A program made the position numbers and the translations under genes. From Flavobacterium sp. (GTDB taxonomy: Bacteria > Bacteroidota > Bacteroidia > Flavobacteriales > Flavobacteriaceae): a stretch of 64,000 bases of DNA. A model generated the notes under the pieces. The model made no database searches. It saw nothing but the letters and a program-made list of their open reading frames with translations, and had not been told where the DNA came from. The DNA lies in assembly GCF_027483985.1 (NCBI RefSeq), contig NZ_JAIXTJ010000039.1, forward strand, positions 29,716-93,715. Direction: 5' to 3'. Below are positions 42,075-50,334 of the stretch, one piece after another (within the stretch, counting starts at the first letter, position 1; each line of letters begins with the position of its first letter).

Positions 42075-43211
42075 ATGTCAAGAATTCTTAAATCAACTCT
42101 CCTAGTACTTATCATTTTCACTTTTGTTCAATGCAAAAAAGAAACCAGCACTAAAACTGAAGTAATTCCGACAAACGAAATAAAATATGCCAAAGGTTTT
42201 TCAATTGTAAATTATGAAGGTTATGCCGTTGTTACAGTAAACAATCCTTGGCCAAAAGCTTCAAAAACATACAAATACATTCTAAAAAAGAAAGACGGAA
42301 TTGTTCCTGATTCATTAAAAAATAATCTCACTATTGCTGTTCCTATTCAGTCAATCGTGGTAACTTCAACAACACATATTCCTTCGTTGGAAATGCTTAA
42401 TGAAGAGAAATCGTTAGCAGGTTTTCCAAATTTAGATTACATTTCATCCGAAAAAGTTCGCGCTTTGATTGATGCCAAAAAAGTAAAAGAATTAGGAACA
42501 AATCAATCCTTAAATACCGAACTTCTAATTGATTTACAACCCAATGTAATTATTGGTTATGGTTTAGATAACAGTAATCCAACATTAGATAATTTAGAAA
42601 AAAGTGGTTTAAAAGTACTTTTAAATGGCGATTGGAATGAGCAAACTCCTTTAGGAAAAGCAGAATGGATTAAATTTTTTGGTGCCATATATGACAAGCA
42701 AGAACAAGCCAACGAAATCTTTTCTAAAATTGAAAAAGATTATCTAAAAACCATAGAAATTGCTAAAAAAGCGACTTCAAAACCTACAATTTTAGCAGGT
42801 GATATTTTTGAAGGAAAATGGTATTTACCAAGCGGAACAAGTTGGGGAAGTTTGATTTTGAAGGAAGCCAATTCCAATTATTTATGGCAAGAAACTACTG
42901 GAACCGGAAGCTTATCATTATCCTTCGAAAAGGTTTTTGAAAAAGCAAAAGATGCTGATTTTTGGATTACTTCTGGACAATTTTCAACTTTCAAAGAAAT
43001 GACTGATGCTAATCCACATTACAGTCAATTCAAAGCTTTTCAAAATAAAAACGTTTATTCTTTTGCTGGAAAAAAAGGAAAAACTGGTGGCGTTTTGTAT
43101 TATGAATTAGCTCCAAATCGACCTGACTTAGTATTGAAAGATTTGGTTAAAATTTTGCATCCCGAATTACTGGCTGGTTACACTCCTTTCTTTTTTGAGA
43201 AATTGAAATGA
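42075..43211 (+). CDS. btuF: BtuF-like cobalamin-binding ABC substrate-binding lipoprotein
   Basis: A 378-residue lipoprotein (Cys20 in FVQC). The fold is the BtuF/FecB-like helical-backbone type: IVVTSTTHIPSLEMLNEEKSLAGFPN, ALIDAKKVKELGTNQSLNTELLIDLQPNVIIGY, WTKFFGAIYDKQ, with a long C-terminal domain. It would carry B12 from the outer-membrane receptor to the BtuC permease. It is divergent from the riboswitch-controlled receptor and upstream of the permease gene. Confidence 0.85.
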   Translation: MSRILKSTLLVLIIFTFVQCKKETSTKTEVIPTNEIKYAKGFSIVNYEGYAVVTVNNPWPKASKTYKYILKKKDGIVPDSLKNNLTIAVPIQSIVVTSTTHIPSLEMLNEEKSLAGFPNLDYISSEKVRALIDAKKVKELGTNQSLNTELLIDLQPNVIIGYGLDNSNPTLDNLEKSGLKVLLNGDWNEQTPLGKAEWIKFFGAIYDKQEQANEIFSKIEKDYLKTIEIAKKATSKPTILAGDIFEGKWYLPSGTSWGSLILKEANSNYLWQETTGTGSLSLSFEKVFEKAKDADFWITSGQFSTFKEMTDANPHYSQFKAFQNKNVYSFAGKKGKTGGVLYYELAPNRPDLVLKDLVKILHPELLAGYTPFFFEKLK

Positions 43212-43290
43212 TTTTTTACACGAATTTCACGAATTTTCACGAGTTAAATAGAGTTGAAATTTCACGAATTATTAAAAATAAAGTTATTCA
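43212..43290. repeat. Short CACGAATT repeats between btuF and btuC
   Basis: The phrase CACGAATTT or CACGAATT occurs several times in about 65 bp (for instance near 43219-43263), partly in the same orientation. Similar degenerate CACGAATT strings occur in intergenic DNA of Bacteroidetes. No gene fits; the sequence may be a decayed mobile or repetitive element. Confidence 0.45.
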
Positions 43291-43362
43291 AAACTTAATG
43301 AATCTTTATTTCTTTATGGTTTAGAAATAATTCTTTTCAGGAATTACACAATTGAAAAAATG

Positions 43363-43392
43363 TTGTCATTTCGCGAATTTTTCTCAACTTTG
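43363..43392 (+). promoter_or_regulatory. Candidate promoter of the btuC-like gene
   Basis: TTG (43363-43365), a 19-bp spacer and CAACTTTG (43385-43392, one mismatch from TAnnTTTG). The ATG at 43446 follows 53 bp later. Confidence 0.45.
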
Positions 43393-43445
43393 CAAGAATT
43401 CAAACCTTTATAAATTTAATTTATTAATGGTTTAAAACCCAAAAA

Positions 43446-44474
43446 ATGCTCAAAACTAAAAATACAATTCTTTTTACAATTTTGACATTGACCTTATTAT
43501 TGATATTATTATTGAATATCTCTTTTGGTCAAGTGGCTATTCCGGTTAAAGAAGTTTTTAAAAGTATTTTGGGCGATACGGCAAGCAAAGAAACTTGGGA
43601 ATACATCATCATAAATTTTAGGTTACCAAAAGCAATCACAGCAATTCTAGTAGGAATTGGTTTATCAGTTTCTGGACTTTTAATGCAAACCTTATTCAGA
43701 AATCCGCTTGCTGGACCTTATGTTCTTGGATTAAGTTCGGGATCGAGTTTAGGCGTTGCTTTTGTAATTTTGGGCGCGAGTTTATTGCCCTCATTTTTAT
43801 CTGAAATTTTACTTTCGTCCTACGGAATTATTATTGCCTCGTGTGTTGGAAGTTTTTTGGTACTCCTATTGGTTTTAATAGTTTCACAACGACTTCGCGA
43901 TACGACAACAATTCTTATCGTCGGATTAATGTTTAGTAGTTTTACAAGTGCTATAGTTTCGGTTTTAACCTATTTCAGTTCAGCAGAACAACTGCAAAGA
44001 TTTACCTTTTGGAGTATGGGAAATATTGGTAACTTATCTTGGAATTCTATTTTAATTTTAACCATTTCGGTTATTATTGGATTGCTTTTAAGTTTGGCAT
44101 CAATCAAAGCTTTAGACGCTCTTTTGTTAGGAGAAAATTATGCAAAAAGTATGGGTTTAAACATCCAGAAATCAAGATATATTATCATTTTAGCAACTTG
44201 TATTTTGGCAGGAAGCATCACAGCTTTTGCCGGACCAATTGCTTTTATTGGATTAGCAGTGCCGCATTTAGCAAAGCTTTTATTTCAAACTAGCAATCAC
44301 AAAATAGTCTTTTTCGGAACACTATTAATTGGTGCTATCATTATGCTTTTTTGCGATATGATTTCTCAAATGCCAGGAATGGATTTTACCTTACCTATTA
44401 ATGCAATTACATCTATAATTGGTGCGCCGATTGTAATTTGGCTGTTAATTAGGAAGAAAAATTTAGTTAGATAA
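43446..44474 (+). CDS. btuC: FecCD-family ABC permease (BtuC-like)
   Basis: A 342-residue integral membrane protein with about ten helices. FecCD family motifs: FRLPKAITAILVGIGLSVSGLLMQTLFRNPLAGPYVLGLSSGSSLGVAF and the coupling region GPIAFIGLAVPHLAKLLF. It forms the inner-membrane channel for cobalamin with a BtuD-like ATPase. The ATPase gene does not follow directly: a GxxExxY cassette flanked by inverted repeats lies between. Confidence 0.9.
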   Translation: MLKTKNTILFTILTLTLLLILLLNISFGQVAIPVKEVFKSILGDTASKETWEYIIINFRLPKAITAILVGIGLSVSGLLMQTLFRNPLAGPYVLGLSSGSSLGVAFVILGASLLPSFLSEILLSSYGIIIASCVGSFLVLLLVLIVSQRLRDTTTILIVGLMFSSFTSAIVSVLTYFSSAEQLQRFTFWSMGNIGNLSWNSILILTISVIIGLLLSLASIKALDALLLGENYAKSMGLNIQKSRYIIILATCILAGSITAFAGPIAFIGLAVPHLAKLLFQTSNHKIVFFGTLLIGAIIMLFCDMISQMPGMDFTLPINAITSIIGAPIVIWLLIRKKNLVR

Positions 44475-44479
44475 TTTTG

Positions 44480-45079
44480 AAACACATAGAAACATAGATT
44501 TTATTATTGTTACAAGAAATTGATAGTAAAAAAAGCGATGTTTTTTTATAGATTAGAAAACTATGATTCGATGTGTTTAAGAAAAATGATTGTAATGATT
44601 ACACAAAAATATTTAGACGATTTAACTTATGAAGTCATTGGTTCAGCTATTGAAGTTCACAAAACTTTAGGAAGAGGTTTACTTGAAAGTGTTTATCACG
44701 AATGTATGAAAGAAGAATTAATGTGTAGAAAAATTAATTTTCAAACAGAAATGAAAATTCCATTACTTTACAAAGAAAAAGAATTGAAAGTAGATTTCAG
44801 ATGTGATTTATTTGTTGAGAACAGTTTGATTGTTGAATTAAAGTCGATTTTACAGCTAAATCCAATAAACGAAGCGCAATTGTTAACTTATATGAAACTT
44901 TTGAAAGCTCCTAAAGGTATAATCATAAATTTCAATTGTTTCAATATATTTAAAGAAGGACAAAAAACATTTGTCAATGAATATTTTAAAAAGCTACCCG
45001 AAGTTTAATAACCCTAAATGAAAAGCTTTAGCTTCTGTAACAATCTTTATTCATAATTTTTCTATGTTTCTATGTGTTT
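44480..45079. mobile_element. Putative cassette: GxxExxY gene between perfect 19-bp inverted repeats
   Basis: AAACACATAGAAACATAGA at 44480-44498 and its exact reverse complement at 45061-45079 bound a 600-bp segment holding one gene. Just inside each repeat, TTGTTACA recurs in inverted order (near 44508 and 45042). Each repeat also contains two copies of ACATAGA. The element sits between the B12 permease and ATPase genes, which in related clusters are usually adjacent. No transposase and no clear target-site duplication are seen, so mobility is inferred. Confidence 0.6.
44595..45008 (+). CDS. GxxExxY protein (PD-(D/E)XK nuclease-like)
   Basis: A 137-residue protein. The motif naming the family is present: GRGLLESVYHECM (G-x-x-E-x-x-Y). 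The ATG at 44595 (MITQKYLDDLTYEVIGSAIEVHKTLG) is preferred to upstream non-ATG or ATG choices because it gives the family's typical N-terminus. DFRCDLFVENSLIVELKS shows the D...ELK pattern of the PD-(D/E)XK nuclease core (the family sits with PF13366-like proteins). Its function is not known. It is the sole gene of the inverted-repeat cassette; base composition does not differ sharply. Confidence 0.85.
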   Translation: MITQKYLDDLTYEVIGSAIEVHKTLGRGLLESVYHECMKEELMCRKINFQTEMKIPLLYKEKELKVDFRCDLFVENSLIVELKSILQLNPINEAQLLTYMKLLKAPKGIIINFNCFNIFKEGQKTFVNEYFKKLPEV

Positions 45080-45090
45080 AAAAATTTATA

Positions 45091-45873
45091 ATGAGTAACA
45101 ATACCATTCTTTCCACCTCTAATTTATCCATTGGTTATGTTACCAAGAAGGAAAATAATGTCATTGCATCTAATTTGAATTTGAATTTAAAATCAGGAAA
45201 ATTAATAAGTTTAGTTGGTCCGAATGGTGTCGGAAAATCAACTTTATTACGAACAATTACCGGAATTCAAAAACCACTTTTAGGAACAATTATTTTAAAT
45301 CAAAAAGAGATTCAAAATTATAAACCATTAGAATTAGCTCAAAATTTAAGTTTGGTTTTAACCGAAAAATTACCAACAAGCAACTTAACCGTTTTTGAAT
45401 TAATTGCTCTCGGAAGACAACCTTACACCAATTGGATAGGAAATCTTTCGGAAAATGATATTGAAAAAATAAATGAATCGATTAGACTTACTCAAATTGA
45501 ACATTTAAATCCTAAAAAACATTTTGAAATTAGTGATGGTCAATTTCAAAAAGTATTGATTGCAAGAGCATTAGCACAAGACACACCGCTAATTATTTTA
45601 GATGAACCAACAACACATTTGGATTTAGTACATAAAGTTTCGGTTTTTAAATTGCTTAAAAAACTGACTCAAGAAACTAATAAATGCATCTTATTTTCGA
45701 CACACGATATTGATTTAGCCATTCAACTTTCTGATGAAATGATAGTGATGACTGATGAAACTGTTACCCAAGATGAACCTTGTAATCTAATTTCCAAAGG
45801 GATTTTTGATTTACTTTTTAAAGATGAAAACATAACATTTGATCCTAATTTCGGAAAATTTATTATCAAATAA
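45091..45873 (+). CDS. btuD: BtuD/FecE-like ABC ATPase (cobalamin uptake)
   Basis: A 260-residue ABC ATPase. Walker A GPNGVGKST (near residue 45), Q-loop NLSLVLTEKLP, signature ISDGQFQKVLIARAL, Walker B PLIILDEPTTHLD and H-loop FSTHD. The signature differs from the usual LSGGQ (S-D-G-Q here). It is the best partner for the btuC-like permease, although the GxxExxY cassette separates them. Its start is 12 bp after the cassette's right inverted repeat. Confidence 0.85.
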   Translation: MSNNTILSTSNLSIGYVTKKENNVIASNLNLNLKSGKLISLVGPNGVGKSTLLRTITGIQKPLLGTIILNQKEIQNYKPLELAQNLSLVLTEKLPTSNLTVFELIALGRQPYTNWIGNLSENDIEKINESIRLTQIEHLNPKKHFEISDGQFQKVLIARALAQDTPLIILDEPTTHLDLVHKVSVFKLLKKLTQETNKCILFSTHDIDLAIQLSDEMIVMTDETVTQDEPCNLISKGIFDLLFKDENITFDPNFGKFIIK

Positions 45874-45889
45874 TTATGATTTGTTTGGC

Positions 45890-45918
45890 TTGCAAAATTA
45901 TTTAAAAAACTACTTTTG
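45890..45918 (+). promoter_or_regulatory. Promoter of the dienelactone hydrolase gene
   Basis: TTG (45890-45892), an 18-bp spacer and an exact TACTTTTG -7 box (45911-45918), 18 bp before the ATG at 45937. The hydrolase therefore has its own promoter. Confidence 0.6.
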
Positions 45919-45936
45919 GTGTAAATAAAAATAATT

Positions 45937-46698
45937 ATGAAAAATCTTTTTACATTACTTTTTGCATTTGCAATATTAACCTCACAAGCACAAAAATTAG
46001 TATCTTACTCTGATGGAGCACAAAAATTAGAAGGAATTGTTTCTACTCCAACTAAAAAAGAAGCGAACGGAAACGCAGTTTTACTTCTACCAGCTTGGAT
46101 GGGAATTGATAATAATGCCAAAGAAAATGCTGCTGAATTAGCTAAATTGGGTTATTTAACGTTTGTTGCAGATATTTATGGTGTTGACAAACGACCAAAC
46201 AATCCTGGTGAAGCCGGAAAAATTGCAGGTTATTACAAAACTAATATTGCAGAATACCACAAGAGAATTCAATTAGCGTTAGATGAACTTGTAAAACAAG
46301 GCGCAAATCCTGATAAAATTGCTGTAATTGGTTACTGTTTTGGCGGAACTGGAGCAATTGAAGCAGCAAGAACCAATATGAAAATAAGAGGTGTGGTTTC
46401 GTTTCACGGTGGTTTAGGCAGAGATGCTACTAGAACTATTGAACCAATTACTACCAAAGTGCTAGTACTTCACGGTGCAGACGATTTTTATGTTCCTGAA
46501 ACTGAAGTTAAAGCTTTTCAAGACGAAATGAGAACAGCAAAAGCAGATTGGCAAATGATTTATTATGCTAATTCTGTTCACGCTTTTACGCACAAAGATG
46601 CCGGAAATGATAATAGCAAAGGCGCAGCATATAACGAAAAAGCGGCAAAAAGATCTTGGCAAGCAATGAACGATTTCTTTAACGAAATTTTCAAATAA
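45937..46698 (+). CDS. Exported dienelactone hydrolase family protein
   Basis: A 253-residue protein with a signal peptide (FAILTSQAQ). The alpha/beta-hydrolase motif is of the dienelactone hydrolase type: nucleophile Cys in GYCFGGTGA, acid Asp in LHGADDFYVPE, His in SVHAFTH. It would hydrolyse an ester or lactone in the periplasm; natural substrate unknown. It has its own promoter and shares a strong terminator with the convergent gene. Confidence 0.9.
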   Translation: MKNLFTLLFAFAILTSQAQKLVSYSDGAQKLEGIVSTPTKKEANGNAVLLLPAWMGIDNNAKENAAELAKLGYLTFVADIYGVDKRPNNPGEAGKIAGYYKTNIAEYHKRIQLALDELVKQGANPDKIAVIGYCFGGTGAIEAARTNMKIRGVVSFHGGLGRDATRTIEPITTKVLVLHGADDFYVPETEVKAFQDEMRTAKADWQMIYYANSVHAFTHKDAGNDNSKGAAYNEKAAKRSWQAMNDFFNEIFK

Positions 46699-46725
46699 TT
46701 TTAAATACACTTTTGTAATTACGTT

Positions 46726-46775
46726 AAATCCTTCAAAAAATTAATGATTCAAATCGATAATTTTTTGAAGGATTT
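46726..46775. terminator. Strong bidirectional terminator
   Basis: AAATCCTTCAAAAAATTA pairs without mismatch with TAATTTTTTGAAGGATTT around a 14-nt loop: an 18-bp stem between convergent genes, with T-runs on both sides. Confidence 0.92.
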
Positions 46776-46782
46776 TTATTTG

Positions 46783-47613
46783 TTATGTTGGATGTTTTTT
46801 TTCAAAACGAACTCTATACACTTGAAGCAAATTTTCTAATTTGTCATTATCAATTTCTAAATCATCAATTTGCATTTCTTGCTGTTTGTTTTTGTAATAA
46901 AAAACCAAATAATAGTTTGTATGTTTACCGCTACTTCGTATTTCAGTCATTTCTTTAGTTATGTATTCCCATTTCATTAACTCATTTTTGTGCAACAAAA
47001 TACCTTCTGAAGATAGTATTATTCTTGGTGACTTTGAAAATAATTTTAGTAATGATGAAATAAAAAAATAGGATCCTAGTGCGCCGAATAAAAGAACAAC
47101 TATAATTTGATCATTAGTTTCAAAAAAATAAAATCCACCAATTACAAATGCAAGTCCAATTACAATTCCAAAAATTAAAGATGCTTTAGAATAATGAATA
47201 AAAGTTTCTTTTGGAACATTCAAATCATCTTTATAAACATCTTTTTCAAGAAATTTTTTATCTAAATAGTTTAATTTTTGCTTTTGTTCATAGCTAATAA
47301 TTTGTGTCTTATTAAACCAACTTTCATCATTCCAAATTAACTTTTGTTCTATTGCTTTTCGTTTTAATTCATGTACGTTTCTAACGTTCTCAAAAGCCCA
47401 AATTTTCCATTCCACCACAAAATAACTCCACGCCAACCAAGACAAAACAAAACCTACCACGAATGAAACTGGAATAATCCAACCGTCAAGAATTTGCAAA
47501 TATTGAAGAAAAAAACCTGATCCAATTGATAGGAATAGCAAACACATCGGTAGATAAACTAACTTTATTTTTCCTTTATTGATTGCATCTGCAACTGTAA
47601 TATTTTCTCTCAT
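46783..47613 (-). CDS. Hypothetical membrane protein (PH-like C-terminus)
   Basis: A 276-residue membrane protein not recognised at family level. Four hydrophobic segments lie near residues 18-36, 44-64, 146-163 and 171-190, separated by a charged loop (NVRNVHELKRKAIEQKLIWNDESWF). The C-terminal soluble part (PRIILSSEGILLHKNELMKWEYITKEMTEIR...YYLVFYYKNKQQEMQIDDL) looks like the small beta domain of bacterial PH-like proteins. It lies 8 bp after a smaller membrane gene of the same type, in one transcript. Confidence 0.65.
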   Translation of the reverse strand: MRENITVADAINKGKIKLVYLPMCLLFLSIGSGFFLQYLQILDGWIIPVSFVVGFVLSWLAWSYFVVEWKIWAFENVRNVHELKRKAIEQKLIWNDESWFNKTQIISYEQKQKLNYLDKKFLEKDVYKDDLNVPKETFIHYSKASLIFGIVIGLAFVIGGFYFFETNDQIIVVLLFGALGSYFFISSLLKLFSKSPRIILSSEGILLHKNELMKWEYITKEMTEIRSSGKHTNYYLVFYYKNKQQEMQIDDLEIDNDKLENLLQVYRVRFEKKHPT

Positions 47614-47621
47614 AAATTAAT

Positions 47622-48098
47622 TTAGATGATTTTATTATTTTTATTGAAACGTTCTCTATGAATTTCAACAGACTTAATCAACTCAAAAAAATCATAATTA
47701 TATTTATCTAGTTTAAATTCATAACTTTTATGCAATTCCGAATTATAAAATTTAAAATAATAAATTTGATTTCGACCAACCATACTAGAGGTAATTCTTT
47801 CATTTTCAATTAAACTCCACGAGATTAAAGGTTCATCTCTAACTAGTATTCCTTTTGAATTAATTCTTAGTTGTATCGTATTCCACTCTAATAAAAAATG
47901 CTTAATGTAATTCAGCAAAAAAATAGAACCAACTAGAAAAATAAGTGCTAAAATATACTGAGTAATAAATATAAAATAAAAAGCAGCAGTTGTTAAAATT
48001 AAAGAGAAAACTAGTAAAAAAATCGTGTTCAATCTTGAATAATAAACAACCGTTTCTTCAGAATGCCACTGATTATTTAAATCAACAATTGGTCTCAT
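47622..48098 (-). CDS. Hypothetical membrane protein, paired with the next gene
   Basis: A 158-residue protein with two close membrane helices near residues 26-46 and 49-68, then a soluble strand-rich part (IQLRINSKGILVRDEPLISWSLIENERITSS...NQIYYFKFYNSEL) resembling the C-terminal half of the larger neighbour. The two genes probably make a pair of related envelope proteins. Its start is 4 bp after the end of trmL, in the same direction. Confidence 0.6.
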   Translation of the reverse strand: MRPIVDLNNQWHSEETVVYYSRLNTIFLLVFSLILTTAAFYFIFITQYILALIFLVGSIFLLNYIKHFLLEWNTIQLRINSKGILVRDEPLISWSLIENERITSSMVGRNQIYYFKFYNSELHKSYEFKLDKYNYDFFELIKSVEIHRERFNKNNKII

Positions 48099-48102
48099 AT
48101 TT

Positions 48103-48555
48103 TTATTTCAAATTTATTTGCCGCTTAGCTTCACCAACAACAAATGCTACCGAATTAGCCACATTAAAACTTCTAATCAAGTTGGACATCGGAATGGTTA
48201 AATGATTTTCAAATCTAGCAAGAACTTCTTGCGATAATCCTTTACTTTCTTTTCCGAAAACCAACCAATCACCATCTTGGAATTCAGCATCGTAGATTGA
48301 TTTTTTAGAATGTGAACTCATTAAAAATACTCTTGATTTATCAGGAATTATTGCAATCCATTCGTCAACATTTTGATATTCGGTTACATCAAGATGTACC
48401 CAATAATCTAAACCAGAACGTTTTAAATTAGCATCATTAATTACAAATCCGAACGGATGAATTAAGTGCAAACGACTTTCGGTTCCAACACACAAACGAC
48501 CAATATTTCCAGTGTTATTCGGAATCTCTGGCTCAACTAAAACTACATTTAACAT
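48103..48555 (-). CDS. trmL: tRNA (cytidine(34)-2'-O)-methyltransferase
   Basis: A 150-residue SPOUT methyltransferase. Family motifs: NVVLVEPEIPNNTGNIGRLC, LHLIHPFGF, DWLVFGKESKGL, and the trefoil-knot SAM site IPMSNLIRSFNVANSVAFVVGE. TrmL adds a 2'-O-methyl to the wobble base of tRNA-Leu. It lies 7 bp after the pseudouridine synthase gene, in one run of RNA-modification genes. Confidence 0.95.
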   Translation of the reverse strand: MLNVVLVEPEIPNNTGNIGRLCVGTESRLHLIHPFGFVINDANLKRSGLDYWVHLDVTEYQNVDEWIAIIPDKSRVFLMSSHSKKSIYDAEFQDGDWLVFGKESKGLSQEVLARFENHLTIPMSNLIRSFNVANSVAFVVGEAKRQINLK

Positions 48556-48562
48556 AATTTAT

Positions 48563-49150
48563 CTATAACGTATCATTAATATTTGAAAAATCTCCTACCT
48601 CAACAACTTCACCTGCTTTTAAGTCATTCAAAAAAATGTTTCCTACTCGCACACGAACCAATCGCAAGGTTGGAAATCCTACAGCCGATGTCATTTTACG
48701 CACTTGCCGAAATTTACCTTCATTTATGGTTATGGTTAACCAAGAAGTTGGTCCGTGACGCTCGTCTCTAATTTTTTTTCCACGATCTCCAAATTCGGGT
48801 TGCGTTTCTAAAATGGAAGCTTGACATTTTCGAGTGAGGTATTTCTTTCCGTTGAAACCGATTTCGACTCCACTTTTTAACTTTTCAATAGCTTCTTGAT
48901 GAATAATGCCGTCTACTTGAACATAATATTCTTTTTCTACTTTTTTACTGCGAACAATTTCACTCATCATTCCATCTGTTGTTAGCAAAAGTAAACCTTC
49001 AGAATCTTCGTCTAATCGACCTATTGCCATTGTTCCTGGCGGAAAATCATATAATTCTCCTAGTAACTTTTTCTTACGCTTTAATTCGTAAATGAATTGC
49101 GATAAATAGCCGTAGGGTTTGTGGATTAAGAAATGTCGATGGTCGGGCAT
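48563..49150 (-). CDS. RluE-type 23S rRNA pseudouridine synthase
   Basis: A 195-residue enzyme of the RsuA/RluB/E/F family without an S4 domain, as in RluE. The ATG at 49150 (MPDHRHFLIHKPYGYLSQF) is preferred because the longer frame upstream reads through the terminator of the gene before it. The catalytic GRLDEDSEGLLLLTTDG contains the nucleophile Asp; FRQVRKMTSAVGFPTLRLVRVRVG is the family C-terminus. It turns a specific uridine of 23S rRNA into pseudouridine. Confidence 0.9.
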   Translation of the reverse strand: MPDHRHFLIHKPYGYLSQFIYELKRKKKLLGELYDFPPGTMAIGRLDEDSEGLLLLTTDGMMSEIVRSKKVEKEYYVQVDGIIHQEAIEKLKSGVEIGFNGKKYLTRKCQASILETQPEFGDRGKKIRDERHGPTSWLTITINEGKFRQVRKMTSAVGFPTLRLVRVRVGNIFLNDLKAGEVVEVGDFSNINDTL

Positions 49151-49169
49151 TGAATTATTTTTCTGTAAA

Positions 49170-49202
49170 AATAAAAAAGACTGCCAACAATGACAGTCTT
49201 TC
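49170..49202 (-). terminator. Terminator of the DUF4476 gene
   Basis: On the minus strand AAAGACTG pairs with CAGTCTTT (with a partly paired inner part) and a T-run follows. It lies 18 bp after the stop codon of the DUF4476 gene and before the rluE start. Confidence 0.8.
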
Positions 49203-49219
49203 TTTAAATTTTTGTGCAA

Positions 49220-50206
49220 TTAATTTCGACTTTGAACGTAATCCGATAATTCATCAACATTGCTACTAAAAGAAAAAATTCCGTTTAGTTTAAAATAATT
49301 TCTTGGTTCGATGCAAAAATCATAAGCAAACTTTGCAAATTCTAATTTGTTATCTTCAAAATTGAATGTATTTGCAATTTGAATAATTTGATCTACGTTT
49401 AAACAATTCGCGGTTATAACTTGCTTCGCTGTTTTCAAACGAGTATCTTCAAAACTTTGATTTTTAATGGTGCTCAATGCCGCATTAAAATCTCTTGGTG
49501 CCATACAAGAATTTCCTCCACAACCACGAATTGGTTCTTGTCTCACAGGTTGATTAATAACTGGCGCAGGATTATGAACAACTCCAGTATTTGTAGTAGT
49601 TGTCGTAGTTTGCGTAACAACACCGCCGCCCATTGAATCATTAATTGAAATACCCATATTTACACCGCCAATATTCACACCAACACCTACATTTGTTCCT
49701 CCAGTTTGAGTTGTAGTTGTGGTAGTTGTTTGAGATATGCCACCAACTGGTTGGGCAACAACTACAGGTTGAGTAACAACCACTTGTTGAGGCTGACCAT
49801 AATGAACTACGTGCACATTAGAAGACGGAATAAAATTAGGCTGAACTGGTATCATTGAGAAAAAGTTCATTTTCATTTTAGTCTTATTATTTTTATCTCT
49901 TCTAATTTTATAAGTTACATCCGAAAATATACCGTCAGCATCAGCTATTAACAGATTATTTTTAGAGATTTCAGTAAGCGTTTGATCTTGAAATTTAATT
50001 TTGGCATTATAATAAGGTTGATTCAAATCTTCTACACGCAAATTTGTTTGCGGTGTATCATTAATCACTTCACCATTCAAAATGAGTGTAAACTTATCAC
50101 CATCTTCTGAGAAAATAGTCAAATGACCCACTGGACCTTGACCAAATTGAGCATAAGAAATAGAGGAAAAAATAATAAAAGCTAAAAGTGTAATTTTTCT
50201 AATCAT
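49220..50206 (-). CDS. Secreted DUF4476 protein
   Basis: A 328-residue exported protein (signal ending ISYAQ). The N-terminal part (HLTIFSEDGDKFTLILNGE...) resembles the beta domain that precedes DUF4476. The middle has low-complexity runs (QPQQVVVTQPVVVAQPV, Thr runs, Gly/Val NVGVGVNIGGVNMG). The last 90 residues match DUF4476 (FNAALSTIKNQSFEDTRLKTAKQVI, NTFNFEDNKLEFAKFAYDFC). It probably works at the cell surface; function unknown. Confidence 0.82.
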   Translation of the reverse strand: MIRKITLLAFIIFSSISYAQFGQGPVGHLTIFSEDGDKFTLILNGEVINDTPQTNLRVEDLNQPYYNAKIKFQDQTLTEISKNNLLIADADGIFSDVTYKIRRDKNNKTKMKMNFFSMIPVQPNFIPSSNVHVVHYGQPQQVVVTQPVVVAQPVGGISQTTTTTTTQTGGTNVGVGVNIGGVNMGISINDSMGGGVVTQTTTTTTNTGVVHNPAPVINQPVRQEPIRGCGGNSCMAPRDFNAALSTIKNQSFEDTRLKTAKQVITANCLNVDQIIQIANTFNFEDNKLEFAKFAYDFCIEPRNYFKLNGIFSFSSNVDELSDYVQSRN

Positions 50207-50334
50207 AATAATATTTTTTTAGTTTAAGCAAATATAATAATTTTTATAAATATTAAAATTTTCAAAAATAATGCCAAAAATTTCTAATCTATAAGTTAAT
50301 CTGTGTATTTTTAAACTCTTATAATTAGTCAAGA

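Noticed and set aside
43212..43290. CRISPR array from CACGAATT repeats
   Set aside because: Repeats are short, uneven in spacing and have no unique spacers of constant length.
44520..44594. Longer GxxExxY protein from a TTG start
   Set aside because: The extra 25 residues are not part of the usual family N-terminus; MITQKYLDDLTY at 44595 is.
49151..49219. N-terminal extension of the pseudouridine synthase
   Set aside because: It reads through the terminator of the DUF4476 gene and lacks family similarity; the start at 49150 matches RluE.
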